Assembly: GCA_000434215.1 (NCBI GenBank)
Contig: HF999733.1
Location: 34,523-39,599 of the forward strand
Origin: Bacteroides sp. CAG:144
GTDB lineage: Bacteria > Bacteroidota > Bacteroidia > Bacteroidales > UBA11471
Direction: 5' to 3'
Length of the DNA stretch: 5,077 nucleotides
In this document: in pieces, positions 1 to 5,077 of the stretch
How positions within the stretch are numbered: position 1 is the first letter of the stretch
Layout of the letters: the number at the start of each line of letters is the position of its first letter
Position numbers and translations under genes: made by a program
The notes under the pieces: generated by a model
Told to the model about the DNA's origin: nothing
What the model saw: the letters and a program-made list of their open reading frames with translations, nothing else
Database searches by the model: none

Positions 1-326
1 CCAGCCACTTCGGCGGTTGTAGCTCCGCAACAGGACATATTGAACGCGTTCAAGTAGAGTTTCAGCGATTTGCTTTCGACGATATAGCGGCTTTCGCAGG
101 GGTAGAGCAGTCGCATGATGAAATTGACCGGTGCACCGGCATCGGTGAGTGCGCTCACCTCGTATGCATTCCACAAATCGAGACCGGTGAACGGCAGATG
201 CACTTCGTCAATATGATGAGCCATTCGGTTTCCGGCACGGTCCACACGGACAAGAATATCGGGCGAATAACGATCGGGATAAGCCACTTGGCGGCCTAAA
301 ACATGATGTATCGATTCGGGATTCAT
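1..326 (-). CDS. queF: NADPH-dependent 7-cyano-7-deazaguanine reductase (QueF), N-terminal part, truncated by window edge
   Basis: QueF reduces the nitrile of preQ0 to the aminomethyl group of preQ1 with NADPH, a cytosolic step of queuosine synthesis. Only the first 108 residues are in the window; the gene continues past position 1. The ATG is at 326-324, the only start after the in-frame queA stop. Residues 44-58 (LPFTGLDLWNAYEVS) and the QueF motif ESKSLKLYLNAFN at 84-96 match the N-terminal domain of the long, two-domain (type II) QueF as in E. coli, from memory of that sequence. Type I enzymes start quite differently and carry the catalytic Cys before the ESKS motif. In type II proteins the catalytic Cys and Glu lie in the C-terminal half, which is not visible here, so activity cannot be judged. 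It starts 12 nt after the queA stop on the same strand, so the two are probably co-transcribed. No Shine-Dalgarno is present. The family call is firm; the type II assignment rests on half a protein. Confidence 0.9.
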   Translation of the reverse strand, partial: MNPESIHHVLGRQVAYPDRYSPDILVRVDRAGNRMAHHIDEVHLPFTGLDLWNAYEVSALTDAGAPVNFIMRLLYPCESRYIVESKSLKLYLNAFNMSCCGATTAEVA

Positions 327-338
327 AGGCGGTAATTT

Positions 339-1559
339 TTAAGGCAGAAGCAACGAACTGTCGCCGTAACTGAGAAAGCGGAAATCATGCGCCAGTGCAT
401 AGTCATAGACCTCGTGCCAGCGGTCTCCGATGAGAGCCGACACGAGCAGCAGCAACGTGCTGCGCGGCTGGTGGAAGTTGGTGATAAGCCCTTGCACGAT
501 GTGCCAACGATAACCCGGTACGATGATAATGCGGGTTGCCGACACGAGACGGTCGAGACTCCGACGGTCGAGATAGTCGATGAGAGCGAGTAAGGCCTCC
601 CGGGGAGAGACATCGGGAGTGCCGTCATAGGGTTGCCACTGCTCCACAACGAGGTGGTCGGCCGTCGCTTCGGGGTTATGCACGAGCGTACGCCCCATGT
701 AGTAAAGGCTTTCGAGCGTACGTACCGACGTGGTTCCTACGGCAATGATGCGTCGGGTCGAGGAGGCAAGAGCCGACAGTGTCTCTCGGGAGACCGAGAT
801 ATACTCGGTATGCATCTCGTGTCCGGCGATGGTTTGGCTTTTTACCGGCTTGAATGTCCCTGCCCCGACGTGCAAGGTTAGTTCGAGGCGGGGGATTCCT
901 TTCTCCTGCAAGGCAGCAAAGACTTCGGGCGTGAAGTGCAGGCCGGCCGTAGGAGCGGCGACCGAGCCTTCAACATGGGAATAGACCGTCTGGTAGGTCT
1001 CTTTATCACTCTCTTCGGTCGCCCGGTTGAGATAAGGCGGTATGGGCAATTCTCCGAAAGCTTCGAGCAGGGAGGCGAAAGTAATCCCCTCGTTGTCCCA
1101 TGAGAAACGTATTTCGTGTGTCTCGCTGTCGGTGTGGTCCTGCCGTTCGGCATGGAGGGTTACTTCCCGCCCTTCGACCGACAGAGTCCGGGATAACCGC
1201 CCGGTTTTCCATTTACGCAAGTTTCCCACCAAGCAACGCCATACGCAGCCTCCCGTCGTTTGGAACGACATCAGGTAGTCGCACGGATCCAGCGGTTCGA
1301 GACAGAAAATCTCGATGAGCGCACCGGTCTCTTTCCTAAAATGCAAGCGGGCTTGAATCACACGGGTGTTGTTACACACGAGCAGAGAATCGTCCGGTAG
1401 TAATTCGGGCAAGTGGCAGAATGTCGATTCCGAAATCTGTCCGTTCTTATAAAGCAGCAATTTCGAGGCGTCGCGCCGGGCAAGAGGATATTTGGCGATT
1501 CGTTCGTCGGGCAACGGGTAGTCGTACTCGTCGATGCGGATATCTTGTGGTTTTTGCAT
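339..1559 (-). CDS. queA: S-adenosylmethionine:tRNA ribosyltransferase-isomerase (QueA), long form
   Basis: QueA transfers and isomerises the ribosyl part of SAM onto preQ1 at position 34 of tRNA, giving epoxyqueuosine, the step after Tgt inserts preQ1. The 406-residue product has the family hallmarks in order: YDYPLPDERIAKYPL (12-26), RDASKLL (29-35), NNTRVIQARL (63-72), ELPIPPYL (170-177), YQTVYSHVEGSVAAPTAGLH (189-208), LTLHVGAGTFKPV (227-239), AVGTTSVRTLES (273-284), LITNFHQPRSTLLLLVSA (358-375) and a C-terminal RFLSYGDSSLLLP. It is about 50 residues longer than the 356-residue E. coli enzyme; much of the excess lies at about 285-343, between GTTSVRTLES and IIIVPGYRW. I chose ATG 1559-1557. 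The frame is open to a TTG at 1583, but that codon lies inside a -7 promoter box and the extra eight residues are not family-like. queF follows 12 nt downstream. No preQ1 riboswitch fits the short leader. Confidence 0.97.
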   Translation of the reverse strand: MQKPQDIRIDEYDYPLPDERIAKYPLARRDASKLLLYKNGQISESTFCHLPELLPDDSLLVCNNTRVIQARLHFRKETGALIEIFCLEPLDPCDYLMSFQTTGGCVWRCLVGNLRKWKTGRLSRTLSVEGREVTLHAERQDHTDSETHEIRFSWDNEGITFASLLEAFGELPIPPYLNRATEESDKETYQTVYSHVEGSVAAPTAGLHFTPEVFAALQEKGIPRLELTLHVGAGTFKPVKSQTIAGHEMHTEYISVSRETLSALASSTRRIIAVGTTSVRTLESLYYMGRTLVHNPEATADHLVVEQWQPYDGTPDVSPREALLALIDYLDRRSLDRLVSATRIIIVPGYRWHIVQGLITNFHQPRSTLLLLVSALIGDRWHEVYDYALAHDFRFLSYGDSSLLLP

Positions 1560-1566
1560 ATACAAT

Positions 1567-1598
1567 GTTGAATATCTCTGCAAAAATAAGCATCTTTG
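1567..1598 (+). promoter_or_regulatory. Probable promoter of the Smr-domain gene (Bacteroidetes type)
   Basis: GTTG at 1567-1570 and CATCTTTG at 1591-1598 are separated by 20 nt. They match the Bacteroidetes consensus TTTG-N19-21-TAnnTTTG with one mismatch in each box. The start of transcription would fall at about 1602-1605, leaving only about 8-17 nt before the candidate ATGs at 1613 and 1619. The box lies back to back with the leftward -7 box at 1581-1588. Confidence 0.4.
1581..1588 (-). promoter_or_regulatory. Probable -7 box of the queA-queF promoter
   Basis: Read leftward, the sequence is TATTTTTG, an exact match to the Bacteroidetes -7 consensus TAnnTTTG. Transcription would start at about 1573-1576, leaving a leader of roughly 15 nt before the queA ATG at 1559. 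I see no convincing TTTG -33 box at the usual 19-21 nt spacing; the nearest is a T-run at 1608-1605. The box covers the alternative TTG start at 1583, which supports the ATG. Confidence 0.45.
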
Positions 1599-1612
1599 TG
1601 CTATAAAATCGA

Positions 1613-2692
1613 ATGATTATGGTAAAAGTAGGAGATAAAGTACGCTTCCTCAACGCTGTGGGCGGAGGAATCGTGCGTCGCATAGACCGCGACGTGGTGC
1701 TCGTCGAGGAGGAAGACGGATTTGAGACACCGGTACTTGCCCGCGAATGCGTCGTCATAGAGAGCGGACGCAAACAAGATAACGACATCGTACCGACCGA
1801 TAAGCAGGAAATCGCACGGAGCACGGCGAGACAAGTCGCACCCCAACCGGCGGACGATGACGACGAACCCGAACTGCCGCTCGTCGAAACCCGGAAAGGC
1901 GAACGAGTCAGCCTCTATCTGGCTTTCGTTCCCGAATCGTGCAGCCGGTTGGGCTCAACGACATTCGATGCTTATCTCATCAACGACAGCAATTATTACC
2001 TCGATTATCTCTATGCCGGCTCGGACGAGACGGGCGAGTGGACAATGTACAGCCGGGGAACGGTAGAGCCCAATGTGCAGGTGCATCTCGAAAGTTTCGG
2101 TCAGGACTCGGTCAACCGTTTCGGGCGTATCTCGGTACAAGCCGTCGCTTACAAGCGCGGGAAATCCTATGCTTGCAAAGAACCGGTCTCGACCGTCCTA
2201 CGCATCGATCCCGTGAAATTCTATAAATTGCACACTTTCGGCCCGGGCGAATTTTTCGAGGAGAAAGCGTGGGTGCTTCCGCTTATCGAGAACGACCTTC
2301 CCGCCGGGGACATTCCGGTCGACGCCAAGTCGCTCGAAAGAGCCATGCAAGAAAAGAAAGTGCCGCAGCCGCAAACGCATAAGCCCGCCCGGCACAAGCA
2401 GCCCAAAGAAGGTCCGGTCGAGGTCGACCTGCATATCCACGAACTGGTTGATACGACTGCCGGAATGAGCAACGCCGATATGCTGCAATTGCAGTTGCAG
2501 ACATTCCGTGATACGCTCGACCGCTACAAAAGTGAGAAAGGCCGGAAAATCGTATTTATTCACGGCAAAGGCGACGGCGTGTTGCGCCGGGCCATACTCG
2601 AAGAGCTGCAACGGAAATACAAAAATTACGAGTATCAAGACGCTTCGTTCCGGGAATACGGTTTCGGGGCTACGCAGGTAACGATACGTTAG
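1613..2692 (+). CDS. DUF2027 and Smr domain-containing protein
   Basis: A predicted soluble protein of 359 residues with three parts. Residues 1-50 form a small basic/hydrophobic beta domain (VGDKVRFLNAVGGGIV, then VLVEEEDGFETPVL) resembling KOW/Tudor-like folds. After an acidic linker (51-92, with DDDDEPE) comes a beta-rich middle region at about 95-240, typical of DUF2027. A charged, Pro/Lys/Gln-rich linker (243-268) leads to a C-terminal Smr domain (269-359) with VDLHIHEL, IVFIHGKGDGVLRRAI and YGFGATQVTI. Smr domains, best known from the end of MutS2, bind or cut nucleic acid; stand-alone ones include RNA endonucleases. The ATPase and clamp parts of MutS2 are absent, so it should not be named mutS2. 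The usual LDLHG begins DLHIH here. A second ATG at 1619 gives MVKVGDKV, closer to how relatives begin as I recall them, and is a real alternative start. It is divergent from queA. The substrate is unknown. Confidence 0.92.
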   Translation: MIMVKVGDKVRFLNAVGGGIVRRIDRDVVLVEEEDGFETPVLARECVVIESGRKQDNDIVPTDKQEIARSTARQVAPQPADDDDEPELPLVETRKGERVSLYLAFVPESCSRLGSTTFDAYLINDSNYYLDYLYAGSDETGEWTMYSRGTVEPNVQVHLESFGQDSVNRFGRISVQAVAYKRGKSYACKEPVSTVLRIDPVKFYKLHTFGPGEFFEEKAWVLPLIENDLPAGDIPVDAKSLERAMQEKKVPQPQTHKPARHKQPKEGPVEVDLHIHELVDTTAGMSNADMLQLQLQTFRDTLDRYKSEKGRKIVFIHGKGDGVLRRAILEELQRKYKNYEYQDASFREYGFGATQVTIR

Positions 2693-2711
2693 GCAACGTC
2701 CCGACCGTTGC
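2693..2711 (+). other. Short hairpin right after the Smr gene
   Basis: GCAACG at 2693-2698 pairs with CGTTGC at 2706-2711 around a 7-nt loop, starting at the base after the stop codon. No T-run follows, so it is not a standard intrinsic terminator. It may protect the 3' end or be chance. Confidence 0.25.
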
Positions 2712-2725
2712 AGGGCAATGCGATC

Positions 2726-2750
2726 GCCGTACCCGCTTATCGAGTACGGC
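2726..2750 (+). other. Hairpin in the Smr gene-hisS gap
   Basis: GCCGTAC (2726-2732) pairs perfectly with GTACGGC (2744-2750). Past a C-A mismatch, CG pairs with CG around a CTTAT loop. There is no T-run on either side, so termination is not clearly supported. It lies upstream of the probable hisS promoter, so it would be in the Smr gene 3' end, not the hisS leader. Confidence 0.35.
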
Positions 2751-2793
2751 ATGAAAACTTGCATCGGCAGAAGAAAATAACTGCGGAATATCG

Positions 2794-2801
2794 TATATTT
2801 G
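2794..2801 (+). promoter_or_regulatory. Probable -7 box of the hisS promoter
   Basis: TATATTTG matches the Bacteroidetes -7 consensus TAnnTTTG exactly. A start of transcription near 2805-2808 would give a leader of about 25 nt to the hisS ATG at 2832. No TTTG is present 19-21 nt upstream, so only half the promoter is supported. The box overlaps the TTG at 2799, the other in-frame start, which argues against that start. Confidence 0.45.
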
Positions 2802-2831
2802 CAATATCATCTTACATATCGAAAAAATTAC

Positions 2832-4202
2832 ATGGCAACAAAACCTTCCATACCCAAAGGTACAAGAGACTTTTCGCCCGAGGAGATGGCGAAACGCAAC
2901 TATATTTTCAACACGATACGCGAAGTATTCCACCTCTTCGGTTTCCAGCAGATCGAGACGCCCGCTATGGAAAATCTCTCCACGCTCATGGGGAAGTACG
3001 GCGAAGAGGGCGATAAATTACTTTTCAAGGTTTTGAACTCGGGCGATTTCCTTTCCGATGTTTCCGACGACGAACTGACGGAGCGGAATACCAACCGGCT
3101 GGCGTCGAAACTGTGCGAGAAAGGTCTGCGTTACGACCTCACCGTGCCGTTTGCCCGTTTCGTGGTGATGCACCGGGGAGAACTCTCATTCCCTTTCAAA
3201 CGCTACCAGATACAGCCCGTATGGCGGGCCGACCGGCCGCAGAAAGGTCGCTACCGCGAGTTTTTCCAATGCGATGCCGATGTTGTCGGGTCGGATTCCC
3301 TCCTGAACGAAGTAGAACTGTTGCGCCTTGTCGATGAGGTGTTCTCCCGGTTCGGCATACGGGTGGCCGTGAAACTCAACAATCGGAAAATACTCGGCGG
3401 CATTGCCGAAATCATCGGTGCGCCCGAGAAAATCGTCGATATTACCGTCGCCATCGATAAACTCGATAAAATAGGTCTCGACAACGTCAATGCGGAGTTG
3501 CGCGAAAAAGGTCTCGACGAGACAGCTGTCGCCCGGTTGCAACCTATTATCCTGCTGCAAGGCGACAATCGGGCAAAACTCGCTACGTTGCGCACGCAAC
3601 TGGCCACATCGGAAATCGGGATAAAAGGGATAGAGGAGCTGGAATATATCCTCGACAAGATAGAGAAATCGCCCTTGAAAGCGACACTCGAAATAGACCT
3701 GACACTGGCACGCGGTCTCAACTACTACACGGGCGCCATCGTCGAGGTGAAGGCTCTCGATGTAACGATAGGCAGCATTACCGGTGGCGGTCGCTACGAC
3801 AACCTGACGGGCGTATTCGGCATGCCGGGCGTTTCGGGTGTGGGTATCTCGTTCGGAGCCGACCGCATTTACGACGTACTCAACCAGCTCGATTTATACC
3901 CGTCGGACTCGCTGTATTCTACCCAGATATTGTTTGTCAACTTCGGAGAGAAAGAGGCGGAGGCCTGCCTCGATTATACGGCCCGTTTGCGGGCATCGGG
4001 TATCCGAGCAGAACTTTATCCCGAGACGGGAAAGCTCAAAAAACAGATGGGTTATGCCGATGCCAAAAAGATTCCTTTTGTCGCCCTTGTAGGTGAAGAC
4101 GAAATCTCGTCGGGAAAAATTACCGTCAAAGACATGTCGGCGGGTACGCAGGAACAGTTGTCGATAGAAGAAATCGTTGCCCGCTTGAAACCCGGAATTT
4201 GA
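2832..4202 (+). CDS. hisS: Histidyl-tRNA synthetase
   Basis: This cytosolic class II aminoacyl-tRNA synthetase charges tRNA-His with histidine using ATP. The 456-residue product starts [14 protein letters not shown], typical of HisS. Motif 1 covers about 36-50 ([15 protein letters not shown]). [10 protein letters not shown] is at 101-110. Motif 2 runs through [20 protein letters not shown] (130-149). The histidine-specific signature is [10 protein letters not shown] (292-301), with Asn where many enzymes have Asp (RGLDYY); I recall this variant in Bacteroidales. [11 protein letters not shown] (315-325) and motif 3, [11 protein letters not shown] (336-346), complete the catalytic core. Residues about 365-456 are the anticodon-binding domain. 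The ATG at 2832 is preferred to the TTG at 2799, which sits in the -7 box. No T-box or attenuator fits the roughly 25-nt leader. A GNAT gene starts 2 nt after the stop, so they probably share a transcript. Confidence 0.99.
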   Translation: MATKPSIPKGTRDFSPEEMAKRNYIFNTIREVFHLFGFQQIETPAMENLSTLMGKYGEEGDKLLFKVLNSGDFLSDVSDDELTERNTNRLASKLCEKGLRYDLTVPFARFVVMHRGELSFPFKRYQIQPVWRADRPQKGRYREFFQCDADVVGSDSLLNEVELLRLVDEVFSRFGIRVAVKLNNRKILGGIAEIIGAPEKIVDITVAIDKLDKIGLDNVNAELREKGLDETAVARLQPIILLQGDNRAKLATLRTQLATSEIGIKGIEELEYILDKIEKSPLKATLEIDLTLARGLNYYTGAIVEVKALDVTIGSITGGGRYDNLTGVFGMPGVSGVGISFGADRIYDVLNQLDLYPSDSLYSTQILFVNFGEKEAEACLDYTARLRASGIRAELYPETGKLKKQMGYADAKKIPFVALVGEDEISSGKITVKDMSAGTQEQLSIEEIVARLKPGI

Positions 4203-4204
4203 AA

Positions 4205-4714
4205 ATGGAAAACGAACTGGTTATCGCTCCGGCTTCCGAATCGGACATACCCGAAATACGGCTCATGGCCCGGGAGACTTTCTACCCGACCTATCGGGAT
4301 ATTTTGTCGCCCAAGCAGCTCGATTACATGTATGAGTGGATGTACTCCGCAGAAAGCCTGTCGCGACAGATGCACTCGGGGCATCGTTTCTTTATTGCCC
4401 GGGACAAGTCGGGCAACGGCGTGGGATATGTCTCGATCGAACAGCAGGGCGAGCGATTGGTGCATTTGCAAAAAATCTATGTCTGCCCCGACAAGCAGAG
4501 GCTTCATGCCGGGAGGGCGTTGATAGAAAAAGCGTTCGATGAGGCAAAAAGGCTTTTCCCCGACGGACACGGACGAGTGGAGTTGAATGTCAACAGAAAA
4601 AATCCAGCGCTCTCTTTTTATCGGCACATGGGCATGACTATTGCTTCGAGCGGAGATTTCGACATAGGAAACGGATATTTTATGAATGATTACATCATGG
4701 CGATCGATTTTTGA
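4205..4714 (+). CDS. GNAT family N-acetyltransferase
   Basis: A predicted soluble 169-residue acetyl-CoA-dependent acetyltransferase of unknown substrate. The N-terminus IAPASESDIPEIRLMARETF (7-26) is the usual first strand and helix. GVGYVSIE (72-79) and VHLQKIYVCPDKQ (86-98) are the central strands before the CoA loop, followed by ALIEKAF. NVNRKNPALSFYRHMGM (128-144) is the conserved late motif (N-x-x-A-x-x-F-Y-x-x-x-G). The pyrophosphate-binding loop, normally Q/R-G-x-G-x-G, reads QRLHAG at 98-103: only the last Gly is kept. The ATG at 4205 is chosen over the in-frame TTG at 4199, which lies inside the hisS coding end. It starts 2 nt after the hisS stop and has no promoter or Shine-Dalgarno of its own, so it is probably translated from the hisS transcript. 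A terminator hairpin follows 16 nt after its stop. It could modify a small amine, an antibiotic or a protein; the sequence does not decide. Confidence 0.92.
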   Translation: MENELVIAPASESDIPEIRLMARETFYPTYRDILSPKQLDYMYEWMYSAESLSRQMHSGHRFFIARDKSGNGVGYVSIEQQGERLVHLQKIYVCPDKQRLHAGRALIEKAFDEAKRLFPDGHGRVELNVNRKNPALSFYRHMGMTIASSGDFDIGNGYFMNDYIMAIDF

Positions 4715-4730
4715 ATGGCCTGTTTTTATA

Positions 4731-4772
4731 GAGCAAGGGCTGTATCGGTTTCGATACAGCCCTTGCTCGCTT
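4731..4772 (+). terminator. Intrinsic terminator of the hisS-GNAT unit
   Basis: GAGCAAGGGCTGTATCG (4731-4747) pairs perfectly over 17 bp with 4752-4768 around a GTTT loop, and GCTTTTGT follows. It begins 16 nt after the GNAT stop. The downstream T-run is short (4 T), but the stem is very strong. On the other strand no T-run follows the stem, so it looks specific to rightward transcription. Confidence 0.8.
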
Positions 4773-4802
4773 TTGTCATTGGTGGGAAATTGTAACACGC
4801 AC

Positions 4803-4888
4803 TGTCATTCTGACGACCGAAGGGAGGAAGAATCCCTTGCCAATGGGTGAGTATAGTTGGAGATTCCTCGCATTCGCTCGGAATAACA
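4803..4888. repeat. Imperfect palindromic intergenic repeat, copy A
   Basis: The left arm (4803-4834) starts TGTCATTCTGA and ends GGAAGAATC. The right arm (4861-4888) starts AGATTCCTCG and ends CGGAATAACA, an imperfect reverse complement. The arms flank a 26-nt spacer with a weak internal CCCTTG/CAATGGG hairpin. No ORF is evident. The ends resemble the GTCATTCTGA...GAAGAATC interspersed repeats I have seen in several bacterial phyla. Confidence 0.7.
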
Positions 4889-4892
4889 CGAT

Positions 4893-4995
4893 TGTCATTC
4901 TGAACGGAACGCTGTGAAGTGAAGAATCTCTATCCGAAAGGACGTTTTGTATGAGATTCCTCTCACTCGGCCTTCGACCTCGGTTCGGAATGACA
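4893..4995. repeat. Imperfect palindromic intergenic repeat, copy B
   Basis: A second element of the same family begins 4 nt after copy A. The left arm (4893-4930) runs TGTCATTCTGAACGG to GAAGAATCTC. The right arm (4953-4995) runs GAGATTCCTC to CGGAATGACA. The outer 8 bases (TGTCATTC/GAATGACA) and the inner ends pair well. Both arms carry extra bases in the middle compared with copy A (for example GGCCTTCGACCTCGG on the right). The spacer is 22 nt. Confidence 0.7.
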
Positions 4996-5015
4996 TTATG
5001 GAAAGGGGCAAAAGT

Positions 5016-5047
5016 AAACCGGGGGCGTGATTACGTACCCGGTTTTT
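5016..5047. terminator. Probable bidirectional terminator hairpin
   Basis: AAACCGGG (5016-5023) pairs with CCCGGTTT (5038-5045). Past a two-base mismatch, CGT (5026-5028) pairs with ACG (5033-5035) around GATT. Rightward, the stem runs into TTTTT (5043-5047). Leftward, the complementary strand reads GGTTTACTTTTG, also T-rich. No gene in the window needs it, so it probably ends a leftward gene beyond the right edge. Confidence 0.5.
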
Positions 5048-5049
5048 AT

Positions 5050-5077
5050 GAGATTCCTCGCATTCGCTCGGAATGAC
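5050..5077. repeat. Right arm of a third palindromic repeat, cut by the window edge
   Basis: This starts GAGATTCCTCG and reaches CGGAATGAC at the last base. Positions 5051-5074 are identical, base for base, to 4861-4884 of copy A. No matching left arm is found just before it; the hairpin at 5016-5047 occupies that place. Whether it is a lone arm or part of a further cluster cannot be seen. Confidence 0.6.

Noticed and set aside
1560..1612. A possible preQ1 riboswitch upstream of queA-queF
   Set aside because: The predicted leader is about 15 nt, too short for a preQ1 aptamer, and no pseudoknot-like C-rich/A-rich arrangement is visible.
1447..1846. Leftward open frames crossing the divergent promoter region
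   Set aside because: They cross the queA start in other frames and are antisense to the Smr gene N-terminus, with no motif and no promoter.
1613..2692. Naming the Smr protein mutS2
   Set aside because: Only the Smr domain is shared; the MutS-type ATPase, lever and clamp regions are absent and the N-terminus is DUF2027-like.
2198..2764. A 188-codon leftward open frame opposite the Smr gene
   Set aside because: It mirrors the conserved Smr reading frame and shows no protein motif; long antisense frames are common at this base composition.
2693..2831. A T-box or His-leader attenuator ahead of hisS
   Set aside because: The gap has no T-box consensus, no run of His codons and no terminator with a T-run; the likely leader is about 25 nt.
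3186..3721. Leftward open frames of 137 and 156 codons inside hisS
   Set aside because: Both are opposite conserved HisS sequence, and their translations are low in pattern and rich in Ser/Arg, as expected of shadow frames.
4052..4798. A 248-codon leftward open frame across the hisS end, the GNAT gene and the terminator
   Set aside because: It lies antisense to two well-supported genes, starts at GTG beyond the terminator hairpin, and its translation has no recognisable family features.
4803..5077. A CRISPR array
   Set aside because: Repeats occur in inverted pairs with unequal arms and spacers, only two to three copies exist, and no cas gene is nearby.

Overview
The window looks like ordinary chromosomal DNA from a member of the Bacteroidota, most likely order Bacteroidales. 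The basis is: Bacteroidetes-type promoter boxes (TAnnTTTG) where promoters are expected; no Shine-Dalgarno sequences at the starts; a DUF2027-plus-Smr protein, an architecture I know from Bacteroidetes; and a long QueA and a HisS that read like Bacteroidales family members. Base composition is a little over half G+C by eye, which fits a Barnesiella-like lineage better than Bacteroides, but the genus is a guess.

Layout. Positions 1-1559 hold a leftward pair: queA, then queF after a 12-nt gap; queF runs off the left edge. Both act in queuosine synthesis: QueF makes preQ1 from preQ0, and QueA modifies preQ1 once it is in tRNA. Positions 1560-1612 are a compact divergent promoter region. To its right, reading rightward, are a Smr-domain protein (1613-2692), a 139-nt gap with two short hairpins and a -7 box, then hisS (2832-4202) and a GNAT acetyltransferase (4205-4714) starting 2 nt after the hisS stop. 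A strong 17-bp hairpin terminator follows at 4731-4772.

The last 300 bases (about 4773-5077) carry no gene. They hold two imperfect palindromes with TGTCATTC/GAATGACA-type ends, the right arm of a third copy cut by the window edge, and a probable bidirectional terminator between the second and third.

The genes share a loose tRNA theme (queuosine modification, histidyl-tRNA charging), but the two groups are on opposite strands and there is no sign that they form one system. I found no new defence, mobile or biosynthetic system. The items most worth checking are the two-domain-type QueF in an apparent Bacteroidales, the unusual acetyl-CoA loop of the GNAT, the non-canonical Smr motif, and the palindromic repeat cluster.
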